A stretch of 50,000 nt of DNA, from NCBI GenBank assembly GCA_013306675.1, contig JABLUY010000159.1, positions 1-50,000 on the forward strand, given 5' to 3'. Shown piece after piece: positions 28,268 through 38,100 of this stretch; the stretch's first letter is position 1; each line of letters opens with the position of its first letter. The stretch comes from Thraustochytrium sp. TN22 (Eukaryota; Sar; Bigyra; Thraustochytrida; Thraustochytriidae). The translations under genes and the position numbers were made by a program. Below the pieces are notes generated by a model that worked only from the letters and a program-made list of their open reading frames with translations, was not told the DNA's origin and searched no databases.

Positions 28268-30736
28268 TCAGAGGTCGTCCCGCGGCGGCGAGGCGCGCGG
28301 CGCGGCGAAGAGCGCCACCAGCGCGTCCGCCAGGCCGGCCAACAGCGAGCGTGGCGGCGGCGGCGCATGCGCGGCGGCGGCGGCGCGACCATGCGGCGCG
28401 GGATCCTCATCCTCGAGGGCATCCGCACGTCCCATGCCGCCATCATGGCCATCCGCCATGCCAGCATCGCGCCGCGCGCCTGCATCCAGGGCGCCACCCC
28501 GCTGCACACGCGCCGGAGCGTCCACGCGTACGACGGCGTGGTGCGAAACATGCAGCGTGCGCGCCGACGGGACTTGCGTTGGTAACTCGAACTCGTGCGA
28601 CGCGAGATGCCGTTCTAGGTCACTTGGCACCATGAAAGCCTGCACCTGCTGCAACCGCGGACCCTGGTACCGCGCCGTGCCATCGTCCACCATGGTATGC
28701 AGGCGCTTTCCGTCTGCGCCGTCGTTCACCACAAAGACCGTGTCCACGCGCTCTGACGTTGCGTTCGCGATCGTCGCCACTTTGTGGACGAAGCTACAGC
28801 CCCCGCGCCGCACCACCACCGCCAGCCGCACCGGCAAACCGTCCAGCAGGCGCAGCTCTCCCGCAAGCTGCGCCGCGCCCTCCAGCGCGCCCGCGTTGCG
28901 AAGTGCGCTGCACGCGTCCGCGGGATCTGCGCGCACCAGCAGGTAGTCCCCCGCGCTGGCCAGCGATGCGGCTCGCCCGAAGGCCGCGCCGACCAGCGTC
29001 AACTTGAGGTCCGGGACGCGGTCCGCGCCGCGCGGCATCTCAATCGGCACGCTCAGAAACGGCGTCAGCAGCACCTGCACCTTGACGGTCCCGGACGCCG
29101 CCATACTGTCCTCAGGCTGCTGCCGTGCCGCCCCCACGGCCGCAGAGGTTCCCTCCTCGGGCGCGGACGGCGACGCGCCCCACGGCGCCAGCACGCTCGC
29201 GTTTTTCAGAAAGAACACGTGGCCCTCCGTGCTGAAGAGCGCCGCCTCGCCAAGCGTCGACACCTGCGTCGAGTTTCGCGCCGCCATGTCAAAGAGCATG
29301 TACAGGTACTTGATCGTCTCTGCGATGAAATAGCTGTCCAGGCGGTCCTCGTGATTCGCCCGTATGTTCACGTTCTCCACGTCGCGCAGGGCCGCGTACC
29401 CGCACGTCACGCGACAGCGGTTCTCAATGTCCTGCATGATGCGCGCGCCCGCGCGCACGTACTTTGCGTCGCGCGTCTTCTGGAAGAGCACCATGGCGCT
29501 CTCCGCCAGCTCGGGCCGCAGAAAATAGCTGCGCCCGTGTCGCGTGACCTTGCGCGTGCGCAGGTCGAAGTCCTCCGGCATGGCGCTGTGCGCGCGCCAA
29601 AGCCCGTAAAAGGCATCAAAGCTCTCCTGGGCCTCCGCCACGCGCCCCGACGAAGCGTACAGGCCGGGCCAGAACGCCTGCAGCGCCGACACGCTAAAGC
29701 CCAGCGGCCGCCGCCGCCCCGCCTGCATGTCCACCTCCAGGTGCCACGGCCCGAAGCTCAGGTGCTCGTCCACCTTTGACAGGGCGTCCTCGAAGAGCGC
29801 GCCAAGCGCCTCCGAGCCGACCCGCGCCCGCGCCGCGTCGTAAAAGGGACTCGCAGGGTGCTCCAGTAGCACCGCCGCCTTGTGCAGGTACTCGTAGAAG
29901 CTGTCCACGCCCGGCCCGCTGCCCGTCTTGGACAGCAGCCATTGACCCGTACGCACGTTGATCGTGTTGCCCACCAGGCCGGTCGTGGCGTGGCGCCGTT
30001 CCCAGAGCGCCAGCGTGGCGGCGCGCGCCTTGGCCTCGAACTCCGGCCGCCCTGACAGCCGCGACAGCAGGCCGAACTCCACCAGCAGCGAACCCGCGGC
30101 CGCCGAGCACGTGCGCGGCGTCTCGCGCGGCTCCACGCCGCGCCGCAGGTTCACGCGATGGTACGGGATGCCGGTCGGCGTCCTGAACGCTGGCAGCATG
30201 CGCTCGCCCAGGTCCACCGCCAGCACCAGCAGCTCGTCCTCGTACGTCCAGTTTGGCGGCGCTTCCGGTACCGTGCCGTCCGCCACCAAGAGGTGCGCCG
30301 ACAGCAAGCCCCCCAGCACGCGGATGGTCGACTCAAACACCGAGACCGTCACGTCGCGGTCGAAGCGCACCTCGGCCCGCACGCGGTCCACGGCCTCGTA
30401 GAACGCCGCGTACCGGCCCATCACCGCCAGGCTGTCCAGCGAGTCCACCAGCGTCAGCGCGAAGCCGCCCAGCGTATCATCAATGTCGCCTCTCGCCCTG
30501 CGGTCCCACCTCCGCCCCTCGCAGCTCAGCGGCTTGAGCTCGTCCCACGGGTACGCGTGCGTCATGTAGCTCCCAAACGCATGGTCCAGCATCTCTCCCG
30601 CCTGCGCTCGCCACGCCTCCGCCTGCGCCGGCAGCACCGCATTCCCCGCCGCCGCCGCCGCCGTCGTGGTCGTCGTCGTCGAGCAGGCCAGGTGCACGAG
30701 CACGGCCGCCACGAGCGCCGCGATCGCCGCGGCCAT
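28268..30736 (-). CDS. EDEM3-like ER alpha-mannosidase (GH47) with PA domain
   Basis: An 822-residue GH47-family protein. EDEM proteins trim mannose from N-glycans of misfolded glycoproteins in the ER, marking them for degradation. A signal peptide (about 1-19) precedes the (alpha/alpha)7 barrel (about 35-510). Conserved GH47 residues are visible: E135 in FESTIRVLGGL, D278 and E282 in GVDSFYEYL, E409 in LRPEL, E473 in FIAETIKYLYMLF, and T503 in FSTEGHVF at the calcium site. A protease-associated (PA) domain with VRRGGCSFVHK and VFVVND lies at about 630-730, as in EDEM3. The C-terminus is RDDL, which resembles an ER-retrieval KDEL signal but is non-standard. The ATG at 30736 opens the frame. 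Divergent from the EF-hand gene with 500 bp between. The PA domain and tail favour EDEM3 over EDEM1/2. Confidence 0.93.
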   Translation of the reverse strand: MAAAIAALVAAVLVHLACSTTTTTTAAAAAGNAVLPAQAEAWRAQAGEMLDHAFGSYMTHAYPWDELKPLSCEGRRWDRRARGDIDDTLGGFALTLVDSLDSLAVMGRYAAFYEAVDRVRAEVRFDRDVTVSVFESTIRVLGGLLSAHLLVADGTVPEAPPNWTYEDELLVLAVDLGERMLPAFRTPTGIPYHRVNLRRGVEPRETPRTCSAAAGSLLVEFGLLSRLSGRPEFEAKARAATLALWERRHATTGLVGNTINVRTGQWLLSKTGSGPGVDSFYEYLHKAAVLLEHPASPFYDAARARVGSEALGALFEDALSKVDEHLSFGPWHLEVDMQAGRRRPLGFSVSALQAFWPGLYASSGRVAEAQESFDAFYGLWRAHSAMPEDFDLRTRKVTRHGRSYFLRPELAESAMVLFQKTRDAKYVRAGARIMQDIENRCRVTCGYAALRDVENVNIRANHEDRLDSYFIAETIKYLYMLFDMAARNSTQVSTLGEAALFSTEGHVFFLKNASVLAPWGASPSAPEEGTSAAVGAARQQPEDSMAASGTVKVQVLLTPFLSVPIEMPRGADRVPDLKLTLVGAAFGRAASLASAGDYLLVRADPADACSALRNAGALEGAAQLAGELRLLDGLPVRLAVVVRRGGCSFVHKVATIANATSERVDTVFVVNDGADGKRLHTMVDDGTARYQGPRLQQVQAFMVPSDLERHLASHEFELPTQVPSARTLHVSHHAVVRVDAPARVQRGGALDAGARRDAGMADGHDGGMGRADALEDEDPAPHGRAAAAAHAPPPPRSLLAGLADALVALFAAPRASPPRDDL

Positions 30737-31236
30737 GGCGCCGGCGCCGGGGGCCGCCGCGCCGGCGCTCGCGCGCCGCCCGCGCCGCCGGGCGCGCGGT
30801 CTCGCCTCTGCCGCCGCGCCGCGCGGGCGCGCGCGCCGGCCCGCCGCCGCCGCCGCCGCGATCGAGAGCGAGCCTGGGCGCGACGGAGGCCGCCGGCGGA
30901 ACTCGGGGCGCGGATGCGCCGGCGGTCCGTTACGCGCCGGGTTTCCCCGGCGCAGGCGCAGCGCGTGCAGGAGAGCGCCGCGATCAGCGAGCGCGGCGGC
31001 GGTGGCGACGGCACGACGAGCCGGGCAGCCAGAAAGGCAGCCAGGCTAAGCCTGCCGGGCAGCCCGGCGGAGGTCGAGCCGGCCAAGGCCCGAGAGGCCG
31101 CAGGCGGACGCGAACAAGGCCGCGACGGCAGGCGGGGCGAGGCGCGCGAGGGACCCGCGCCGGACGCGCTGGGCGGCGACAAGGAGGACGCAGCGGCTGC
31201 TGGCCGCGGAGAAGAGGAGGACAGCGGCTGGGAGGC
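30737..31236. other. Divergent promoter region of the mannosidase-like and EF-hand genes
   Basis: The 500-bp gap between two genes transcribed away from each other is very GC-rich, with GCC/GCG triplet stretches (about 30755-30860). No TATA-like box or tandem array is apparent. It presumably holds two promoters. Confidence 0.5.
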
Positions 31237-34200
31237 ATGGAAAAGGAAGGCGAGAAACTCGTGGTGGAGGTGGAGGGGAAGCATGAGGACGAGGAGGAGG
31301 AGGGGATGGAGGAGAGCATGGCGATCATGACGTCGCCAACGCGAGCTGACGCGCGCGGAGCGAGGTGGGGCGCGGCACGAGAGACGCGGAGCCTGAGCCC
31401 GGTCAAGAGGAGACCGCGCAAGGCGATGGAGCTGCCGGTGAGCAAGGCGGAACAGCTGCGCCGTGCCGTCCGGCAGGAACTCCAGGAGCTGGACGCTGGC
31501 AAGGACGAGGATAGCGAGAGCCCAAGTCCGGAGCGTCACGGGTTTTACGTCGCTGACGCGACGACCTCGTGTTCGGAGCGCACGCTGGGCCAGCCGACAT
31601 GGCGCGGGACCGTGGACCAGGACGCGCTGGCCAGAGTCGCGCATATCGATCTGCGCCTGGAGAAGGTGTACCGCAAAAAGGTCAAGGTGCGACGGCATAA
31701 GGGCCAGCGACTCGAGCCGCTGCCTGCTCCGAGTGGTCGCGCACAGGAGGTGCAGACGCTGCTGTCGCGCATGCGCGAGGCTGGGACCTCGTGCGGCGCC
31801 ATGGACGCAGCCGATGCCGAGGCCACCGAGGCGCACTTCGATGAGTGGATGCGTGCGCTGACAGAGGGCGGCGATGACCCCATCGGCGTCGGCAAAGAGT
31901 GCATTGAAGTGTGTGGCACTGAATTTGACGCCTGCCTGAGGTTTCTGCGCGAGGACCTTGCATTCCTGCAGCGCTTCGTGTCTCCCACCGATGAGTCGCA
32001 CAGCGTGCGCGACGCGTGGACCTCTGCTAGTAGCATAGCATCCGTCGACGGCGTTCCGCGCCAGCTCACGCAGACATGCCTGAACCGCAGCGCGAAACTG
32101 CTGCGCCTGTGGCGCGCGGAGCATCGCATCCTGTATTTTCTGCTGGAGCGCTACGAGGAGGATCGCGACCGCTTTGCCCTGGACGGCGACCCGAGCTTTG
32201 TCGTCGCGCTCGAGCAGGCCAACTCGGGATTGCACAAGGAGATTCACGAACGCGATGAGACCATCGCCTCGCTGCAGAACGCGCTCAAAGATTGCAACGC
32301 GATCTTGGACGCTCTCGACGCCTATGACGACGACGCCGACTTGCGGCTTCTCCGGCAAGAAATCGGCATGCTCAAGCCGTCCGGGGTCACCGATACCCTG
32401 CAGCGCCTGCTAGACCACATGCGCAAGGTGACTGTGATTCGTCGGCGCCAGCTGGAGCGCACCAATTCGGATTACTCGGTTTTGAGCGAGGAGGAGGACG
32501 ACCGGCCTGTGCGCCGGGGCAGCAAGATGACCATCGCCGCGGCCGCGGCCGCCTCGGTGGCCGAGGCCGCAGCCGTCCAAGCCGACAACACCCCGGACAC
32601 CGGAGGAGACGGTCTTGAGGACAACCTCGAAAATGTGGGCGAAATGGAGGAGGCCGAGGACTCCTCGCAGGAGATCCCGGAGCTGAACGAGTACGGCAAG
32701 GTGGTAGTGGTGGGTGGCTCGATGAAGCGCCGTCCTTCGCTTTGCATTCAGGATCGCATCGAGAGTAACGTCAAGCTCCTGGATGGGCTGCAGCAGTCCC
32801 AATTTATGGCAAGCTGGCTGACGAGAGCCGACCCCTCGCACCTCAAGAAGATGATCATGGACCTGGACGAGGCGGGCCAGCGCACGCTGGTGGCATCATT
32901 GCTGGAGAGTGCCGCGGACGGCCGTGCCACGAACTTCATTCGCGAGGTTTTGCGTCAAATTCAGTCCAGCAGCGACCGCGTCGACCTCGTGCTGGAGTTC
33001 TTACAGCTTTTGGACAACGAGGAACTGGACATGATTGCGCCCAAGCTCGTCAAGACCGTTACGGCGAGCCGCTTGCAGCAAGTCACGGCGCGCGGCGAGC
33101 AAGAGAAAGACCAGGATGATGAGCAAAACACAGACATCATTGAGTGGTCCACAAGCACTTCGGAGCATCGCGAACGCTTGCGCAACCAGACGGAGTTCGG
33201 CGCATCCAAGTGTGTGCAAACCGACATCTCTATCCCGCTGCTTAGTGAACCAGGCGCTGGCCCTCGCCACGTGATCATGCAGGCGCTCAAGACCCAGCTC
33301 CACCTGAACTGCACAGACGAAGACGAGGAGGACGAAGAAGAGGACGAGGAGGAAGACGAGGCCACGGAACGCAAGAGTGACCTGGACGAGGAGGAGGACG
33401 GCGGCAGAGACCTGCTCGGCGAGGAAGGCGACGCGATGAGAAAGGCGCTCAGCGACACGCAGCCGAGCGTCGAATACGGAGCCGGAGACGAAGGGGGGGC
33501 AGAATCGGAGCGTTTGGTTTTGGAGGAGGAGGAGGAAACGGTGGCGGAGGTAGAGGAGCCTGACAACGCGGCAGCTGAGGAGCTCTTGGCGGGCGACGAT
33601 GTTGACGCGGACGAGCAGACCTCACTGAGCCTGCTGCCGCGAGGCGGCGGCGGCAAACGGCGGCGGCGCGGCAGCGCGGACCTGCAGGCCACGATCGCGT
33701 GCATGGACATCCGTAACAAAGCGCTGCTGCACGAAGGCGGTGAGCTGGCTGTCATGGTGACTCTTCGGCGCATCAACCGCAAGTTCATCACCCCGACGCT
33801 GAACGAGGCGCTGCCGTGGGAGAAGTACCTGTACAAGCCACCCAAGCACCGGCGCGCGCGCAAGATCGAGCCTTCGCACCTAGAGGACATCATCATTGGC
33901 GAAGTGTACCAAAAGAAGGTCCAAAGCGACAAGGCGCTTCGCGAGGCGGGCCGCAAGCCCCACTCCATCGCAAAGACTATCCTGCACTTTTTTACGCAAA
34001 AGTATGGCCTCAAGAAGCTAGCTGAGGAGTACCTCTACGGCATCGTGCAAGCGATTCGCTACGCGCACAAGGAGTCGTTGCGCATCCGCCTCTTTGGCAT
34101 GCTCGTGGGCGTCGTCAATCCGGAGAGCTACTCGCTGACGCTCTGCGACGTGGTCATGACATACCTCGCGGCGGTCTTCCCGCGCGTCGATGGCATCGCC

Positions 34201-34881
34201 AAGGCGCTTGAACATGGCACCGAGCTCACGGTCGTGCAGACCACGGCTGCCGTGCGTGCGGTGCGCTCCATCTTTCGCGTCGTGGAGGGCGACAAGGGCT
34301 CGGCAAGTCCAACTGCCGCGGCGCCCACCAGCCCGGGAGCACCCGGTGACGAGGACGTTGGCAACGCGGTCAGTGATGACGCCGCCGCTGGCGCCGGTGC
34401 GGCGCTTCGGTACTGGGTGATGCCAAACGCATTCCGCCAGAAGCTTCTCAAGTGGGTGGACCAGTGCAGCCTGCCGGAGTCGGAAGTGAACAAGGCCAGC
34501 TCCAGCGACATTAAGGTTGTGAACCTGGACCAGTTCTTGAGCAAGGTGGTTCAAGTCTTCCTCACCAAGGTAGAGTTGGACCGCGCCATGATCATCCAGC
34601 TCTTTCGCACCTTTGACGTGAACGGCGACGGCGTGCTTTCCTTCGAGGAATTCCAGGAGCTCTTGCAGCAGGCGCAGCCGCAGCCGCCGCTCACCGAGTC
34701 ACAGCTCATGGACCTCTGGATCGAGGTCAACGACCACGAGGACGACGACGACCAGGATAGCATCACCGCCGAGGCCTTTGCCACCATTTGCATTCGCAAG
34801 AACCTCGAACTGCCCTACTGGCGCTACGACGAGGAGAACGAGATGCTTCGCCTCGTCAAGCAGCTGGAGGAGGACCTTTGA
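31237..34881 (+). CDS. Large EF-hand protein of unknown function
   Basis: A 1214-residue, mostly helical and acidic protein. After a Glu-rich start, likely coiled-coil segments occur around 310-400. Long Asp/Glu-rich low-complexity stretches occur at about 685-800. A helical module near 870-1000 includes a LEDIIIGEVYQKKVQSDKA-like segment, FFTQKYGLKKLAEEYL and RIRLFGMLVGV; I have seen similar segments in EF-hand and axonemal-type proteins of protists, but no named domain is claimed. Near the C-terminus a canonical EF-hand loop begins at D1127 (DVNGDGVLSFEE), followed by a degenerate partner with an Asp-rich loop, so calcium binding is likely. No signal peptide or membrane helix is seen. The ATG at 31237 has G at -3. 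The Kir fusion gene begins 232 bp downstream on the same strand. Confidence 0.82.
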   Translation: MEKEGEKLVVEVEGKHEDEEEEGMEESMAIMTSPTRADARGARWGAARETRSLSPVKRRPRKAMELPVSKAEQLRRAVRQELQELDAGKDEDSESPSPERHGFYVADATTSCSERTLGQPTWRGTVDQDALARVAHIDLRLEKVYRKKVKVRRHKGQRLEPLPAPSGRAQEVQTLLSRMREAGTSCGAMDAADAEATEAHFDEWMRALTEGGDDPIGVGKECIEVCGTEFDACLRFLREDLAFLQRFVSPTDESHSVRDAWTSASSIASVDGVPRQLTQTCLNRSAKLLRLWRAEHRILYFLLERYEEDRDRFALDGDPSFVVALEQANSGLHKEIHERDETIASLQNALKDCNAILDALDAYDDDADLRLLRQEIGMLKPSGVTDTLQRLLDHMRKVTVIRRRQLERTNSDYSVLSEEEDDRPVRRGSKMTIAAAAAASVAEAAAVQADNTPDTGGDGLEDNLENVGEMEEAEDSSQEIPELNEYGKVVVVGGSMKRRPSLCIQDRIESNVKLLDGLQQSQFMASWLTRADPSHLKKMIMDLDEAGQRTLVASLLESAADGRATNFIREVLRQIQSSSDRVDLVLEFLQLLDNEELDMIAPKLVKTVTASRLQQVTARGEQEKDQDDEQNTDIIEWSTSTSEHRERLRNQTEFGASKCVQTDISIPLLSEPGAGPRHVIMQALKTQLHLNCTDEDEEDEEEDEEEDEATERKSDLDEEEDGGRDLLGEEGDAMRKALSDTQPSVEYGAGDEGGAESERLVLEEEEETVAEVEEPDNAAAEELLAGDDVDADEQTSLSLLPRGGGGKRRRRGSADLQATIACMDIRNKALLHEGGELAVMVTLRRINRKFITPTLNEALPWEKYLYKPPKHRRARKIEPSHLEDIIIGEVYQKKVQSDKALREAGRKPHSIAKTILHFFTQKYGLKKLAEEYLYGIVQAIRYAHKESLRIRLFGMLVGVVNPESYSLTLCDVVMTYLAAVFPRVDGIAKALEHGTELTVVQTTAAVRAVRSIFRVVEGDKGSASPTAAAPTSPGAPGDEDVGNAVSDDAAAGAGAALRYWVMPNAFRQKLLKWVDQCSLPESEVNKASSSDIKVVNLDQFLSKVVQVFLTKVELDRAMIIQLFRTFDVNGDGVLSFEEFQELLQQAQPQPPLTESQLMDLWIEVNDHEDDDDQDSITAEAFATICIRKNLELPYWRYDEENEMLRLVKQLEEDL

Positions 34882-35113
34882 TGACGAATACTTTTTTACC
34901 AATCCAATGTCAAGAGAAGCCCGAAGACGCTGTGTGAAATCCTGTGCGCGTGGCGCAAGGTGCACATTTCGTGCGTGCGCAAGTGCCTGCACTGCAGAAT
35001 CGGTGCGTGCAGATGGAAATCGGTGCGCGCAGATGCAGCAGAGCAGTGGCGGGCAGCAGGAGCAGCAGTACCCGAACGTTGACCCCGAGCGGACCCGAGG
35101 ACGCCTGGGCGCG

Positions 35114-38100
35114 ATGGGCGCGGCGGCGTCGGGCGCGGCGGCGCCGGACGACGCGCAACGGCCCCGCGTGGGCCCCGCGGCGCCGGCCTCGCCGCGCCGT
35201 GGCCGGGCGAGCGTGGCCAGCAGGCTGATGGCGAGGCCGGAGGCGCCAACACTGGACAGCGACGACGACGACGACGACAACGACGACCACGACCACGACA
35301 ACAGCGGCGACGACGTGGAGGCCGGCACGTCGTCGGCAACGTCGGGGGCAGCTACCGGGAGCAGGAGCAGGAGTAACACGCCAAAGGCGAGCCCGAGCTC
35401 GCCCACGCAGGCTGCCATCCTCCAAACGTGCGTGCTGCCGCCCGAGGCCGTGCAGGACACGGCCAAGGAGCCCGAGGAGCAGGAGAACGCCGCGCAGGAC
35501 CAGCTCGTTGTGGAGAGCGGCAGCCTGCCGCTAGAGAAACCCGCGAGCGTGCAGGGACTCGTGGAGCACCTGCCGCGGTCTGCGAGCGAGCTCAGTCGCG
35601 CGTCGGCGGGCAGCGGCAGGAGCCTCATGGCGCGCGAGGCATCGGCGAGGGCGCGCGGCCACGGGCCCGCGATCGGGCTGTCGCTAGCGGAGTGGCGACG
35701 CCTCCGGGTAGAGCGCCTGCGCCGGCGGCAGCGGCACTCGTACAAGCAGCGCAGGTACGCGCCGGACAACATCGTGTCGGGGCGGCGCAAGAAGCGGTCG
35801 GCGCTGCACGGCACGGGCGTGTCCAAGTGGTACGAGGCGAAGAACTGGTACTACGTTCTGCTAGACTGGAGCTGGGGGTTTGTCTTCTTTCTCGCCGTGG
35901 CGTCGTACTCGCTGACGTGCGTGGTCTGGTCCCTGGTGACGTGGTCGCAGGCGGACGACATCGAGTGCGAGTCTGGCGAGAGCGTCTTCGTGCCCGGGAC
36001 GCTGGGCAGCGCCTTTGTATTTACGACGAGCAACATTCTGACACTGGGCTATGGACCCTGCCTCCCCGGCTCGTACGGGCTGTACGCGCTCTCGTGCGTG
36101 CAGCAGTTTTGCGGCATCATGCTGAACGTCATCGTGCTGTCCGTGGTTGTGTCCAAGTTCCAGATCCCCAAGCCGGACGTGGTCTTTAGCAAGAATGCGC
36201 TGGTGACAACGCGAGACGGTGTGCCGACGCTGCTCGTTCGCGTCGGCAACCGGCGCGTCAACCTCATCTACGAGACGCGTGTCACGCTGGCACTCTTGCG
36301 TTTCCACGAAACGATCGAGGGCGAGCACTTTGTGAGCTATGAGGCGCTGCAGGCCACATTTCCGCCCACGCTGACGGCGGTGGCCACCATCATTCATTGC
36401 ATCGACCGGGACTCCCCGCTGCGGCCCTTTCTGCTCGATCCGGAGGAGATGGCCAACATCGTGCTGAGCGTGAGCTTCCTAGGCCACGACTCTGTCTACA
36501 ATGAGATGCTCGTCTGCACGACGCAGTACAAAGGCTCAGACTTGGTACTGGGTGGCATTCTCTTTGGCGACATGATGGAGCGCCGCGCCGGCGGCAAGGG
36601 CCTGCGCGCCAATTTCGACAAGTTTGACGCCGTGCAAGCGGCCGTGGGCGTGACGCACGAGGAGCTCATGGAGGCGCTAGGTGCGGACCTGGGCTCGGAC
36701 AGGGACGAGAACGACGACGACGAGGAGGAGGAGGAAGAAGGTCGCGCACCGCGCAAGGCGGCGCGCGCCGGCCGGGGTCGGCGACGCGCGCGCCACGAGC
36801 TACGCAACGACGCGTCGCGCGCCGTTGTCCTCACGGAGCTGCCCGCCGAGCCCATTGCCGACACGGTGTACGTGTGCTACGGCGCGGTGCGCCTCAAGAA
36901 CTACCTGGTGCGGCTCTGTCCTTACTCGCGCGTCGTGACCATGTTCCTCATTGAGGCGGGGATCGCGCATCAGGTCATCGACATCGACTGGGACAACAAG
37001 CCAGACTGGTACCTGGAGGCGGTCCCGACGGGCCGCACGCCGGCCATCTTCCACGACGGTCGCTGGGTGTACAACTCGCGCGACATCATGCGGTACCTGC
37101 ACAAGCATTTCACCACGCAGGCGGAGCACCTGAGCCGGCCCCACAACCTGCCTGCGCCGCCGTGGTCCTTCTTTGATGTGCTGGAGCGGCACGCGCACTT
37201 GCTCATGTTCTCGAGCCCGGAGAAGATGCACGAGATGCTGAGTATGAGTCCGGACGAGGCGCGCGGCAAGTTCACGCTCCAGCTTAACGCGGCGCAGTCC
37301 TCCTGGGGCGGCAGCAGCGGCCACCTCCACGCGCAGCCGGAGGGCGGCCTGCCCGCGCTCGCCACACCGGTGGCGGCGACCCTAGGACGCATGCGGCACA
37401 ACCGCAAGGCGACGGCCCGGCCCGTTGCGCGCGGCTCCAAGGTGCACCTCGTGGTGGGCGCGCGTCACCGCGGCGACCGGCTGGCGCGCAGCTGCCTGGC
37501 CTCCCAGACGGTCGAGATGGTCTTGCGCGCGCTCGGCATCGCGCACGAAACCGTTCTGGTTGACGAAGACGACCCGCCGCCCTGGATCGCAGCGGATGAG
37601 ATCCCGATGCTGCTCGGACCGGGTCCGGAGGACCGCGTCACCGTTGGTACCAAAGCGATCCTCGGCCTGCTGCACGAGGTCTTTCGCGCGGAGCACGAGC
37701 GCTTGCCGACCCGATTCGCCTTCAAAGAGGCTCTGACAGTGTGCGCGGCCCTGGAGGAGGCAATCCGGGTGTACATGATGCGGCCGGACGGCACAGGCGA
37801 TGAGCCGCAGAGCGATGTTGTGGACAGGGCCGCCTTGGAGGGCCTGCTCGCGGTGCTGAGGCCTCTCGAGGAAATCCTTGCCGAGAATCAAAGTCGCGAT
37901 GCCGTCGGCGACTCCGGGCTTTCGTGGTATCCGTACCTAAACGGGTCACGCGAGCTCGGCCTGGATGACCTCATCCTTGCGCCGCACCTGCACTTCTTCA
38001 TCGACATGATGGCGCGGCCCATGGACGGATTTTGCCTAGAGCGCCACGGTCTTCGCCTGCTCGATGTATACGTGCGTGCAATGAGTCGCACCGCGCTGAT

